64,000 nucleotides of DNA from a virus, in IMG/VR virus record IMGVR_UViG_3300030419_007196, positions 20,292 to 84,291 of that record; one strand, given 5' to 3'. The notes beneath the pieces are model-generated. The model had not been told where the DNA came from. It did no database searches and saw only the letters and a list, made by a program, of their open reading frames with translations. This document shows, one piece after another, positions 7,537-16,595 of the stretch. Position numbers and translations under genes: made by a program. How positions within the stretch are numbered: position 1 is the stretch's first letter; each line of letters starts with the position of its first letter.

Positions 7537-8331
7537 CTATTGTATAAAATTTGTGTGGTAAAGTAAATAAATAAAATCCTGTTCATAATCAGTCTTTACT
7601 ATTTTATATTCTACCTTTTCTTGGTCCTTTTTTAAGAACTTTAAGGTCTCCTTGACCTTCTCCATAAAACTAATATCCTCTGCCAACGTTTTTTTTGTAC
7701 ACCCAAAGTATACATCTTTTTGTCGTATGTTGTCAAGAGGAAAAATCAACCTTTCCTCCCCCTCAGCAAAAACACCTAATGTATTCATGCGACAAGCATC
7801 GTTTCTTTGATCTATATCTGAATAGAAAGGTTCCGTATTTTTTAGCCATCCAATCATGTTAATCATCTTAGCTAGCGATTTTGAAAACTTTTTTTCATAC
7901 TCTAATATACTAACCTCCGCAAGAAAAGATTTTTTCACACTTAATTCATCAACACACAGAATACTTTGAAAAAGCCCAGATCTTGCATAGTTTTGCAGTA
8001 TTTTAAAGAACACGTCCTGTTGCTTGCTGACCGCCTCCGATAACAAATCGGGATCCCTAAGAATATAAACCAGATTAATTTTGGAATTCTTAATTTTCTC
8101 CAAAACTCTCAGCAGCGCTCCGGATATCTTTTCTTCTCCAGAACATATGAAGCAAATTTCTTGTTTGTCAAACTTCTTTAAAGAAATATTTGGAAATTTA
8201 TTCTCTGCCTCTTCCACAGATGTAACCTTGGGAAAATCTTTTTTAGCGATAGTTTTACTTTCAAAGCCGCCGACAGTTGACAACTCCTGACAAACTAAAC
8301 TTCCTATGCTTCCAAAGCCAATAACTTTCAT
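7537..8331 (-). CDS. unknown protein, possibly a divergent tubulin/FtsZ-like fold
   Basis: This 264-aa protein overlaps the polymerase stop by four bases (ATGA), so it is translationally coupled. The N-terminus MKVIGFGSIGSLVCQEL is a Rossmann-like glycine loop. The order that follows resembles FtsZ/CetZ: a strand-loop ICFICSGEEKISGA where the GGGTGTG loop would lie, then NLVYILRDPD, a helix QNYARSGL leading into QSILCVDEL, and SLAKMINMIG...YSDIDQRND, which resembles the PGLINVDFADVR region. The canonical GTP-loop glycines are missing, so GTP hydrolysis is doubtful. The similarity is my reading of pattern and order, not a database match. An unrelated Rossmann-fold replication accessory is the alternative. 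Confidence 0.55.
   Translation of the reverse strand: MKVIGFGSIGSLVCQELSTVGGFESKTIAKKDFPKVTSVEEAENKFPNISLKKFDKQEICFICSGEEKISGALLRVLEKIKNSKINLVYILRDPDLLSEAVSKQQDVFFKILQNYARSGLFQSILCVDELSVKKSFLAEVSILEYEKKFSKSLAKMINMIGWLKNTEPFYSDIDQRNDACRMNTLGVFAEGEERLIFPLDNIRQKDVYFGCTKKTLAEDISFMEKVKETLKFLKKDQEKVEYKIVKTDYEQDFIYLLYHTNFIQ
7539..7567 (-). promoter_or_regulatory. sigma70-like promoter for the ssDNA-binding protein
   Basis: Minus strand: -35 TTTACT (7562-7567), a 17-base spacer, -10 TACAAT (7539-7544). It is embedded in the last codons of the preceding gene. The predicted leader of about 44 bases contains GGAATG (7511-7516) and CATTCC (7530-7535), a short inverted repeat that could act in autoregulation as gp32 does in T4. 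That last point is inference. Confidence 0.5.
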
Positions 8332-9482
8332 ATCGTTTTCATATTCCCGAAATCTTTTCCACCAGAAAGGTTAACTTTAAATCTTCCCAATCTTGTCTCT
8401 GAGAAACATGATAACATATCTGTCATCATATTCAAGTCTTTTTTGCTAACATCTACAACTATAGAATCATGAACAATAAAAGCGATTCTAGAATTTTTGC
8501 CTTTCAAAAAGTTATTTAATTTTACGGCCTGCTCAAGCACCAAATCAGCGCAGGTGCTTTGAATGAGATAGTTTAGAGCGTGGAAATCATCAGATTCAAT
8601 TTTTCTTTTAAAGACTGTTTCTATTTGTTTGCCGTTATAACTATCTTTTAGAACTCTACTTTTATCGTAGTGTTCATCTAACAGGCGATCAGTTGACTCT
8701 GGATTGTACAGCCAAGCAAAAAACCTTTGTTTAGCTTCTGACCTTGTGCCCTTGCCGCTGAAAATGTGTTTGATATTCCAATTGTGAATATCCTCAGTTG
8801 GCTGTTCGTTTCCACCAAGAGCCAACAAGACCCTAGCCTCAGCGGCGTTGAAGTCAAATTCTGCGAAAATATCATTAGTCGGCTTAATAATTCCTCTCAA
8901 TTCCTTTTTAAGGGTTAGTATTGGAATGGAATTTGGTCGAGTAGTCAACCTACCGGTTCTACTACCTTTTAGATCATAACTAACATGTCTTGGGTTATTC
9001 TCAATTTTTGAAATCATTTTTCTGTTTCTAGAATTTTCTAGAATAGAAGTGGGCACGTTTCTAAAATCTAAATTTATTTTTTGCTCTTTAATTTTTTCAA
9101 GTAAAGATGCCACACTAGAAAGGTGTGCGTGAAAAGAATTTATTTTGTTTTTCTTGACATAGTTTTCTGTTGCAGCGTTTAGCAGGGAATAGTACTCAAC
9201 AATCAGATCCTTCGGTATCATATAACACAAATCGCCGTTGTTAATCCTACAAACCTTAAGGGCCTTTTTATGGGCCTGCATCTTTTTATGAGAGTCAAGC
9301 CACCTTAACTCCATACTAAAGGGCAAATAGTCCTCGACCTTGGCATTAGCAATAGCTTCTACATAAAACCCTGATTCTGTAGAATCGTAAAACCATGTTG
9401 CCCGGGGGCCGCTAGGAAGTTTTTGAACTATTTGATTGTTGTATAGAAAATTGTTTGAATCAATTTTTTGATAAAATATCAC
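8328..9482 (-). CDS. family A DNA polymerase, polymerase domain only
   Basis: Template-directed DNA polymerase. Motifs: thumb GSRTGRLT (173-180), motif A AEFDFNAAEARV (D210), fingers helix RSEAKQRFFAWLY (R247, K251, F254, Y259), NYLIQSTCADL (304-314) and motif C IVHDSIVVDV (H338-D339-S340, where most family members have HDE). There is no 3'-5' or 5'-3' exonuclease domain. A separate FEN gene lies downstream. The longer frame begins at a GTG at 9518 inside the promoter. I chose GTG at 9482 because AAAGGA lies about six bases upstream and it falls after the predicted transcript start. That gives 384 aa. Confidence 0.88.
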   Translation of the reverse strand: MIFYQKIDSNNFLYNNQIVQKLPSGPRATWFYDSTESGFYVEAIANAKVEDYLPFSMELRWLDSHKKMQAHKKALKVCRINNGDLCYMIPKDLIVEYYSLLNAATENYVKKNKINSFHAHLSSVASLLEKIKEQKINLDFRNVPTSILENSRNRKMISKIENNPRHVSYDLKGSRTGRLTTRPNSIPILTLKKELRGIIKPTNDIFAEFDFNAAEARVLLALGGNEQPTEDIHNWNIKHIFSGKGTRSEAKQRFFAWLYNPESTDRLLDEHYDKSRVLKDSYNGKQIETVFKRKIESDDFHALNYLIQSTCADLVLEQAVKLNNFLKGKNSRIAFIVHDSIVVDVSKKDLNMMTDMLSCFSETRLGRFKVNLSGGKDFGNMKTI

Positions 9483-9508
9483 TTTTATTCCTTTAATGCA
9501 CCTGTGGT

Positions 9509-9537
9509 ATAATAACACAGGGCAGGATACAAGTCAA
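9509..9537 (-). promoter_or_regulatory. sigma70-like promoter for the polymerase operon
   Basis: Minus strand: -35 TTGACT (9532-9537), a 17-base spacer, -10 TATTAT (9509-9514). This is the best sigma70-type match in the window and marks the border between late tail genes and the replication block. The predicted start is near 9502, giving a leader of about 20 bases before the GTG at 9482. Confidence 0.75.
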
Positions 9538-9553
9538 CAAGAAAATCAAACTA

Positions 9554-12496
9554 TCAGCAGCCCAGTTTCCCCTTCCCACATTTACAATTTAGCCAACCGG
9601 TAATCTTAATCTTCTTCTCCTCGCTCCCGACCATAAATTCATAAAAATTATCGTAGCTTATACCGGTGGCGTTATTCGATGCAGATAAGAAAAGTGCGAT
9701 AACCTTAAGGTCTGTTTGTTTGTTTTCACACATATAAGCCTTATCCTCGTCAGGTAGCGCCTCCATCGATTTTCTCACCGCAAACCAGCCGGGAGTTGCA
9801 ACTGTACCCGGCTTTGCGGCCATCTCCTTGAGCAGGCTTATTGTGGAATTGATCTTATTTTCGTATTCGTCCTTGGATACTAGCTTTGATTGGCAACCGG
9901 TCACTATCATATCAGCTAGTCCCTTATAGCTGCCATCAGACTGCTGAAACTTGATTATAGGCTGCTGACCCTTATTTAATGCGTTGTCTTCGTTGTCTGG
10001 CTTAGGAGTGAAAGTTGTCTTTCCGAACTCATTACATCTCAGATATTTGACAAAATATGACGCCATTTCCGTGTCGTCAATCCCGGCGGTTATATCACCC
10101 TGCACATATTTCATGAAACTACCGCCATCTTTAAATTCAGATGGGCGCCGGCAAAGGTAACATCTCTCTTCATCACTAAATTGTTGGAGCCTATCTTTCA
10201 CTATTTCTCTTTCTTTTGCTCCTGTATATCCATTAAACGCCTCATACATATCATAAAGTTTACTATATAATTTAGACTTAGCAATTGTTAGTTCATCAGC
10301 GTTAGCGGGGAGTGGACCGGGCACGATTTGGCCGGACCCTGCATCGTTAGAAAACAAGTTACTAACGTTTCTAAATTTACAACAGGGGTTGGTTGGTTTA
10401 ATCTCCACCAATTCAACCTTCTTTGGCTTAGGTGTTTTTGGGGCCGGTGGTGGTGGTTCCTCTTTCACCGGCTCTTGTGGTATAAAATCAGGACAAGGAT
10501 CCTTTTCTGCGATTATATCACTTAATTCTGGCAGCCTACAACACAATCTTTCAGTCTGGATTCTAGGTTCTATTAAGTTTTTATTAAAGTAAACGTTGTG
10601 TGCAATCATGGTTGCTTTCTTCTTTATATCACTCTCCTCAATTGGGCTTTGTTTATTATACGGGAAGCCTATAAAACCCTCTATAATTTTTAAAGTTATG
10701 TTTCTAAAGTCAGTATATTCAGAGTTGTTGTTCTCATAAAATTCAACAGCTTTAGAATATACTTCCTTAGTCTCCATTAAAATTAGGTTCCTAACTTGTT
10801 TAGAAATTTTTAAATTTTCTTCTTTTATTCTTAAATCAAGATAAAGATTTAAGAATTTTTCATCAAAAAAGTCGTTTTGAAGATTTTTAGTTGTTCTAAT
10901 ATCGTCCAGTTCGTTGATTACCCTTTCATTTTTAGAAAACAAAGATGAAAGCTTATTTGTAGATTTATGAAAGGATCCATAGTGTGGGTACTTTTTTATG
11001 TACATGTCATAAAAGCTGTCTAATTTTATTGGAAAATAAGTAAAATAAGAGTAATCATATACAGAGGAAAAGACTGAATTATAAATTTGATCTGTAGACA
11101 CATCCCATATGTTCTTCTTATTAGAGAATTTTAAAATTTGTTTTTCCTTTCTAACTGAGTCATATATAAATTCTACTAAACTTTGTTTCTCCTGAAGCTC
11201 CTCGACTACTAAATAATAGACTTGGGCGAACAAAGTTAAAACACCAAAAGGGGCATCCGGATTCTGTGGGTCGGGGTCGATCTGCATCAAAGCACCATAA
11301 TTTTGATCCAACTGGTCGCCTGTAAGGCCCCTCTTCTTTAGGCGTTTGTCTATGCTATATTTTTGAATCAGTTCTTTAAGTTTGTTAAAAGCCTTGAGGT
11401 CATCAAACAATTCTATTCTAAAATAATCTATGAAATATAAAAGCTTGCTCATCTGTTCAATTTTTATATCCGAAACCAGCACGGTCGGCTCGTTAAAATC
11501 TATTCCTGAAATATTATACTGTTCTGGATCTGATATCTTCTTAACGAAAGGCTCGGTGTCTAAAAAGCTATCCATTTGGAAATACTTTTTTTTCATAATA
11601 TCTACTATCGGCTTTGAATTGAGGTTAACAATAAGGCGCCATGGTTTGTTGGGATCAATCGAAAAGCCTGCTTGGCGAGCGGCATATTCATAAACAAAAT
11701 AATTTTTGTCTTTTAGAAAGTCTATTTTTCGTTTATCGCTGCCATCGACAGTGGCTGGGAGCACATCAAACGCGAGATAAGAATCATAAATGTCCGATTT
11801 TAAACTGTCAACATAACCAGAAAAGGTCATTATCTTAGACTCATTAATGCAAAATCTAACAAACTCGTGTGCAAAATCATCAAAATTTTTAATTTTTTTA
11901 GAGAATCTAAGTTGCTGACCGATCCCAGATTCAAACTCCTGATATACCTGCTCTATGTGCGCCTGATATTTTTCTTCTAAATTAATGGTTGATTCTAAAC
12001 CATTCTGCGCTTTTAGGTCTGCCAGAAACTGACTGCTGTTAGACAACTTTGTAGAAAAGTAGATACTTTTCATGTTTGCAAACGCATCCCCAACAAAATC
12101 AAAAACACAAATTGGATTGTCGGGGTCGTCGCTTATGTTTGTAAAAATCCAATAATTATGATAGATTAAGTTGTTTTTATTGTCCACCCTTCCATACAAA
12201 GGTCTTTTATACCATGTATCTAAGGGGCTTAAAAACCCATTTTTGAATTTTCCTTCACCGTTGGGGAAGTACATTTCATTTACAAGCTCTTTATAATTTT
12301 TGCGACTCTTAAATTTGTTTGAAGTTTTAGAACCGTTTGTGGCTCGCGGCAAGCTATTGCCATCTCTTAATAGTTTTTCCTTTGCTATGTGAGGCTCCAC
12401 AGATTTTAAGGTTTCAAATTTTTTTTCTGTTATTTTTTCATATGCTTCGATTTCGACCTCTAGTTCATCAATAGAGGAGAATTTTTTAAGTTTCAT
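9554..12496 (-). CDS. large virion structural protein, probable baseplate/tail component (980 aa)
   Basis: I do not recognise a family. The first 650 residues are charged and helical. A Pro/Lys-rich linker (EEPPPPAPKTPKPKK, about 705-720) is flanked by cysteines (LCCRL, DPCPD, NPCCKF). The C-terminal third includes CYLCRRP and ends in NCKCGKGKLGC, so it may carry a metal-binding or disulphide module. It overlaps the preceding 953-aa gene by 11 bases and lies at the end of the tail operon after tape measure and hub-type genes. A baseplate or tail-tip role is inferred from position. Confidence 0.6.
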   Translation of the reverse strand: MKLKKFSSIDELEVEIEAYEKITEKKFETLKSVEPHIAKEKLLRDGNSLPRATNGSKTSNKFKSRKNYKELVNEMYFPNGEGKFKNGFLSPLDTWYKRPLYGRVDNKNNLIYHNYWIFTNISDDPDNPICVFDFVGDAFANMKSIYFSTKLSNSSQFLADLKAQNGLESTINLEEKYQAHIEQVYQEFESGIGQQLRFSKKIKNFDDFAHEFVRFCINESKIMTFSGYVDSLKSDIYDSYLAFDVLPATVDGSDKRKIDFLKDKNYFVYEYAARQAGFSIDPNKPWRLIVNLNSKPIVDIMKKKYFQMDSFLDTEPFVKKISDPEQYNISGIDFNEPTVLVSDIKIEQMSKLLYFIDYFRIELFDDLKAFNKLKELIQKYSIDKRLKKRGLTGDQLDQNYGALMQIDPDPQNPDAPFGVLTLFAQVYYLVVEELQEKQSLVEFIYDSVRKEKQILKFSNKKNIWDVSTDQIYNSVFSSVYDYSYFTYFPIKLDSFYDMYIKKYPHYGSFHKSTNKLSSLFSKNERVINELDDIRTTKNLQNDFFDEKFLNLYLDLRIKEENLKISKQVRNLILMETKEVYSKAVEFYENNNSEYTDFRNITLKIIEGFIGFPYNKQSPIEESDIKKKATMIAHNVYFNKNLIEPRIQTERLCCRLPELSDIIAEKDPCPDFIPQEPVKEEPPPPAPKTPKPKKVELVEIKPTNPCCKFRNVSNLFSNDAGSGQIVPGPLPANADELTIAKSKLYSKLYDMYEAFNGYTGAKEREIVKDRLQQFSDEERCYLCRRPSEFKDGGSFMKYVQGDITAGIDDTEMASYFVKYLRCNEFGKTTFTPKPDNEDNALNKGQQPIIKFQQSDGSYKGLADMIVTGCQSKLVSKDEYENKINSTISLLKEMAAKPGTVATPGWFAVRKSMEALPDEDKAYMCENKQTDLKVIALFLSASNNATGISYDNFYEFMVGSEEKKIKITGWLNCKCGKGKLGC

Positions 12497-15347
12497 TTTT
12501 CTTTTCCTCTATTTTAATATCGAACCTCTCTCTCAAAGAAGCCACCTCGTTTAGTGTTTTTTGGATGTATTCTTTGATATCGTGTACAACGTGATTTGTG
12601 ATATTCTCTTCTTTTGGCTGGCCGGTGGTTGGTGGCGGGGTAGATATACTGTTTTTGGTCGGACATTTTTTCTTTTTAGCCTCTTCTTCAATTGGGGAGT
12701 ACATGTTTTTAGCTGTTACTGTTGTGGTATACTCACCCATAGAAATTTTATCAACTGTTTTACTTATTTGATAATATCCACTAAGACCAAACACATCCCT
12801 ATCCGGAGTGGCTGTTCGGACACCGATATTGAACTGGTTGACTGGAATGGCAAAATACGCAGTCCGCCCAAAATATAAATTATTTCCTACAAAATCAACA
12901 TTCGCCCCATAAGAATATCTTAGATATGGCGCCAAATGATTAGGGTTTCGCTTTGCTAATAGCGTGTTAAGATATGGATCGTTTACATAAGTAAAGTTTA
13001 ATTTCTTAACTATTCCATCAATTTGACCAGCGTAAACATGGTATATTCCGTCTGCATAGTCTGCAGCTTTGTTGAAAGTTCTTTCGCCAAATTTTTTCAA
13101 AAACGCGCTTTTGGCCTGCTTGGGGTTAGAGGGGTTGTTAAACGCTTCTTGATAATAATATACAAACGGTAGCTTAACCTCTGCTTTTTTTGACGGCTTT
13201 TTAACAGACTTCGCCAAATCTAATATTGCTTTTTTTCTTTTACTACTATCCTCACTAGCTAAATTTTTACCATTTTCTTCGTTATTAAAAAAGTCTCCCG
13301 ATATATCAAAAATTTGTCGTGTGATATATCCATGGTTTCCTTTAGAAAAGTGACCAGTACCAGCTTTAAGAACTGATGGTACCAAACTTTCAAAGATAGA
13401 GCCTATAAGATCCTCCATGGTAGGGGAAAATTTTTCTGGGTCTATAAAGTTTTTATATAACCACTCTTTAAAAAAGCTGGTCTCAATTAAAATGTCTCCC
13501 ATGTTGACAAAATATTTTTTTCCCATAGAATCGGTAAGGACGTTGCCTAGGCATATTGTTGGGAAATTCTTAGAATCCTGCTCCTCATCAAATGCAAAGT
13601 CCAATATAGCAGCAATCAAAGCTTTCAAAGGAAAGAAATTAAAATTACCATATGTAAAATTAAATTGCTGTTGATCTTGTCGAGTAATTGGAGCAATCTG
13701 TTCATCTGTTTCAGAGTCTAACCTCTCTGTGTGTACCATAAAATGCTGGGCACTCATTCTGGACAGGGTGAATGTTTGTAGTAGCTCATAAAAAGAATGC
13801 TTCTTATGCACTTCTTCAGAACCATTTCCTAAATTAAGTCTATCTGAGAATCTTTCTTTTATGTCCGAACTTCGATCTGGCGATTTTTGCTTTACCTCAC
13901 TAATAGATGTGGAAAACCTCAATTCAGGTTCTGAAAGGTCATCGATAATTTTTTGATAATCAAAAGAGGTAACTTTCGACAGCTTTTTATCTGCTTTGAT
14001 TGGAGGTTGGACTCTAACAATATCTGTGGTAAGCTCTGTGGTTAGATCGCCGCCGGTGACAAGATCTGAGTTGGACTTTAAAACTCCTGATTCTAGTTCA
14101 TATGGGGCAGGCCGAAATTTAATGTGATATAAGTGGCCCTTAGTCATAAAATATCTTGTGAAGAAATAATCAACGTAGGCTGACATCGCCCTTTTTATCG
14201 AATTGATTTTTTTTGTATTTTCCTCGATCATTTTATCTATAAGTTTGACATCTTTATTATCGCCCTCTGGACAATAATTACGAATTAGTGAGTCTCTCGT
14301 GGTGTTTAACGCCTTTAAATCAACCATTTGGCCCTTAATCTTTTCTGCTATTTCAAGTTTGGCGATTTTGGTTTCTGATTTCTCATCAAAGATTTCCTCT
14401 AGCACACTTGCTTTTGAAATGCTAAACGGGTCATTTCTTTTTTCCTCGGACCTTGAGGCCATGGCAGCCTCGGGGGCGGCAACATAGGAGACGTTTAGGT
14501 TTACCTCTCCCTTTTCACTAAATTGAAAATCGTGCTTGTAGCATGTCAATCTAAGTTCTTTTTTCTCTTCTTCTTCAAACCATTTTTTCATTAATGGGTC
14601 AACCAATTCAGCGCTAATGTCATCGGGAAACTTATAACCATATTCTAAAGTTAGGTATTCTCTAACCGTAACGCCATCATTTGTTTTAAACGAACCTTTC
14701 TTAATTAAACTAATGTAGTCTGAGCCTTGCGGAATACCAAACTTAGATAACATATAGGACATGCTTGGCACACCAGCATACTGTGATCCATTAGCAAACG
14801 TTGCAAAACTGTCAAAAAAGTAGTCAATTTGAACACTAAACCTGTTTGTCGTTCCGTAATATTGAAAATCTCTAGCAACATTTAAACTCTTTACGCCGGC
14901 GTTGCTACCACCCTTGTTCGCAACACCAAATATGACAGGGTTTTGATCTCGCAGTTTGTGGTCTTTAGAAAAAACAATTTCTCTTTTAGTTAACTCTTTG
15001 CCGTTAACAGTATATGTAACATACAGTCTTATATATGGCACCAAGGCTGCAATTTGGGCGGGCTTCATGTGTGTGAGAAAATCAACATATTTTCTCATTT
15101 TAACAGCGTCAAGGCGGGCATTACCCGTGGAAACCTTTGGCGTTGTCTGCAACACTCTTTTTTCAAATTCACTTTTAGAGAGGGCGTTCATACAAAAAAG
15201 CTTTCCCTCTGTCTGTTTAGACAAATCATCACCCTTCTGCATGAATTCGCGAACTTTCTTAAAGTCCGGTGAATACATTTGTGCAGTTAAGAAATCTGTA
15301 ACAAAGCCCTGTGGGGATAAGTTTTCTGGAAAAAAGATGTTTGACAT
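12486..15347 (-). CDS. large virion structural protein, probable baseplate hub (953 aa)
   Basis: This is a long protein directly after the LysM-type and tube-cap-type baseplate genes, which is where T4-like phages place hub components. Residues about 100-280 look beta-rich (LYVTYTVNGKEL, FSVQIDYFFDSFATF, EYLTLEYGYKFPDD). A charged helical stretch follows (KLEIAEKIKGQMVDLK) and then a beta-rich C-terminal half (VDFVGNNLYFGRTAYF, GLSGYYQISKTVDKIS), with a charged coiled C-terminus. No catalytic motif is seen. A gp27/gp5-type hub role is inferred from neighbours only. Confidence 0.6.
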   Translation of the reverse strand: MSNIFFPENLSPQGFVTDFLTAQMYSPDFKKVREFMQKGDDLSKQTEGKLFCMNALSKSEFEKRVLQTTPKVSTGNARLDAVKMRKYVDFLTHMKPAQIAALVPYIRLYVTYTVNGKELTKREIVFSKDHKLRDQNPVIFGVANKGGSNAGVKSLNVARDFQYYGTTNRFSVQIDYFFDSFATFANGSQYAGVPSMSYMLSKFGIPQGSDYISLIKKGSFKTNDGVTVREYLTLEYGYKFPDDISAELVDPLMKKWFEEEEKKELRLTCYKHDFQFSEKGEVNLNVSYVAAPEAAMASRSEEKRNDPFSISKASVLEEIFDEKSETKIAKLEIAEKIKGQMVDLKALNTTRDSLIRNYCPEGDNKDVKLIDKMIEENTKKINSIKRAMSAYVDYFFTRYFMTKGHLYHIKFRPAPYELESGVLKSNSDLVTGGDLTTELTTDIVRVQPPIKADKKLSKVTSFDYQKIIDDLSEPELRFSTSISEVKQKSPDRSSDIKERFSDRLNLGNGSEEVHKKHSFYELLQTFTLSRMSAQHFMVHTERLDSETDEQIAPITRQDQQQFNFTYGNFNFFPLKALIAAILDFAFDEEQDSKNFPTICLGNVLTDSMGKKYFVNMGDILIETSFFKEWLYKNFIDPEKFSPTMEDLIGSIFESLVPSVLKAGTGHFSKGNHGYITRQIFDISGDFFNNEENGKNLASEDSSKRKKAILDLAKSVKKPSKKAEVKLPFVYYYQEAFNNPSNPKQAKSAFLKKFGERTFNKAADYADGIYHVYAGQIDGIVKKLNFTYVNDPYLNTLLAKRNPNHLAPYLRYSYGANVDFVGNNLYFGRTAYFAIPVNQFNIGVRTATPDRDVFGLSGYYQISKTVDKISMGEYTTTVTAKNMYSPIEEEAKKKKCPTKNSISTPPPTTGQPKEENITNHVVHDIKEYIQKTLNEVASLRERFDIKIEEKKNET

Positions 15348-15348
15348 T

Positions 15349-15696
15349 TCAATATCCCATATCCTCTAAAGCTGTTTCTAGAGGAACTGGGATTCTAACC
15401 ACATCTCCAACAGAGTAATCTGAATCTGTTGGCTTTTTGTTGTACCAAGCTATGACCCACCAATAGCGCGGGTCATTATAAAATTGTTCTGCTAGCTTGT
15501 GAAGGCGGCTGCCGACGCCCCAAACCTCAAATTTAAAAACAGTTTTATTAAACTCCTCTGGCTTGGGATATTTCAAGTTAGCCTTGCGCAATTGGGCAAT
15601 TTTTTCACTCAAGCCAAAGCGACTTTTAAAAACTTTTTTATAGTCTAAATCGTCGTTATCTACTTCTTCTATGTTTGCGTATCTTGTAAGTGCCAT
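15349..15696 (-). CDS. LysM-like baseplate protein, gp53 type
   Basis: A small protein (115 aa) whose C-terminal half is LysM-like: GSRLHKLAEQFYNDPRYWWVIAW...GDVVRIP (about 60-105). LysM-like domains of this form occur in T4 gp53 and related baseplate wedge proteins, where they join wedge to hub. It is shorter than T4 gp53 (196 aa). It lies between the tube-cap-type gene and the 953-aa protein with 1-2 base gaps. It could instead be a separate tail LysM adaptor. Confidence 0.68.
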   Translation of the reverse strand: MALTRYANIEEVDNDDLDYKKVFKSRFGLSEKIAQLRKANLKYPKPEEFNKTVFKFEVWGVGSRLHKLAEQFYNDPRYWWVIAWYNKKPTDSDYSVGDVVRIPVPLETALEDMGY

Positions 15697-15698
15697 AA

Positions 15699-16553
15699 TT
15701 AATTACCAAATATACTGTCTATGGCCCGCTGGCGATCAGGGACTGGGATAATCTTCTTTGCATCCTCACCGGGCAATTTCTTTGTTGAAAATGGGAAATT
15801 TGTTTTTCTTTCACCAAGCCAATTATTAGTTTCATCCCAGCCAATTTTATGTTCGTGCAGAGGGTTAAAACTAAAACTAAAATTTAATATTCTTGGAAAA
15901 ATACAAGGCTTGTCACCAAAGCCAGATACGGCCGATGCCATAAAATATCCGTTATTGGGGTCCATCGTTACACTAAGGTTTGATATGTAGCCCAGCAACC
16001 CAGTAGAGGGGTTATCAGAATTACAGACAAGGTTTGCAAATTTTATTCTTGTTAGGGGTGCTCCAACGATAGCATAATTAGGCTCTAATCCTGTGGCTGC
16101 AGCCGCTAATGTATCGAACACCCCACTAGATCCAAATGGTTTGTAAGAAGGATATAAGTTCTGAATGATCCTATTTAACTTTTTTAGATTTTCATTAGCA
16201 TCAACAGCATCGTGACTCGGAACTTTAAAAGACAAGCTTAAAGTTCTTGTTGTGTTTGAGTAAACTGGAATTGGATCATTCCGCCCATAAACAGTCTGTG
16301 CATTCCAAGAGGGACTAAAATTTTCACTATGGTTTTGTAGAAACGCGGGAAACACAACTCTGCCATTTTTTTCTGTTACCGGAAAGGTAAAAACTAAATC
16401 AGCGAAAGGCAGAGAAGTTCGAATTGATGCTATGTTTTTATCACTAGTTCCAATAGTCTTATCAGTATTTTCAGCAACACTATCAAACCTTTGCTGCCTT
16501 ACGTTGCTTTCCACTTCCTGTATTTTGTTTGTTAATTCTTCAAATATAGACAT
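15699..16553 (-). CDS. baseplate tail-tube cap protein, gp48/gp54 type
   Basis: At 284 aa it is close to T4 gp48 (364) and gp54 (320), which sit on the hub and start tube polymerisation. The recognisable stretch is FSPSWNAQTVYGRNDPIPVYSNTTRTLSLSF (about 78-110), the Y-GR-DP...Y..T.R pattern of this family, followed by a beta-rich core. The N-terminal 50 residues are helical. Position after the tape measure gene and before the LysM protein supports the role. Which of the two T4 proteins it matches cannot be told. Confidence 0.6.
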   Translation of the reverse strand: MSIFEELTNKIQEVESNVRQQRFDSVAENTDKTIGTSDKNIASIRTSLPFADLVFTFPVTEKNGRVVFPAFLQNHSENFSPSWNAQTVYGRNDPIPVYSNTTRTLSLSFKVPSHDAVDANENLKKLNRIIQNLYPSYKPFGSSGVFDTLAAAATGLEPNYAIVGAPLTRIKFANLVCNSDNPSTGLLGYISNLSVTMDPNNGYFMASAVSGFGDKPCIFPRILNFSFSFNPLHEHKIGWDETNNWLGERKTNFPFSTKKLPGEDAKKIIPVPDRQRAIDSIFGN

Positions 16554-16595
16554 AAAACGTTTCCCTGTTATAATAATTAGGTTCTAGCTGGAATA

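Noticed and set aside
9483-9518. Upstream GTG start for the polymerase at 9518
   Set aside because: This codon lies inside the -10 region of the sigma70-like promoter and has no ribosome site. GTG at 9482 follows AAAGGA.
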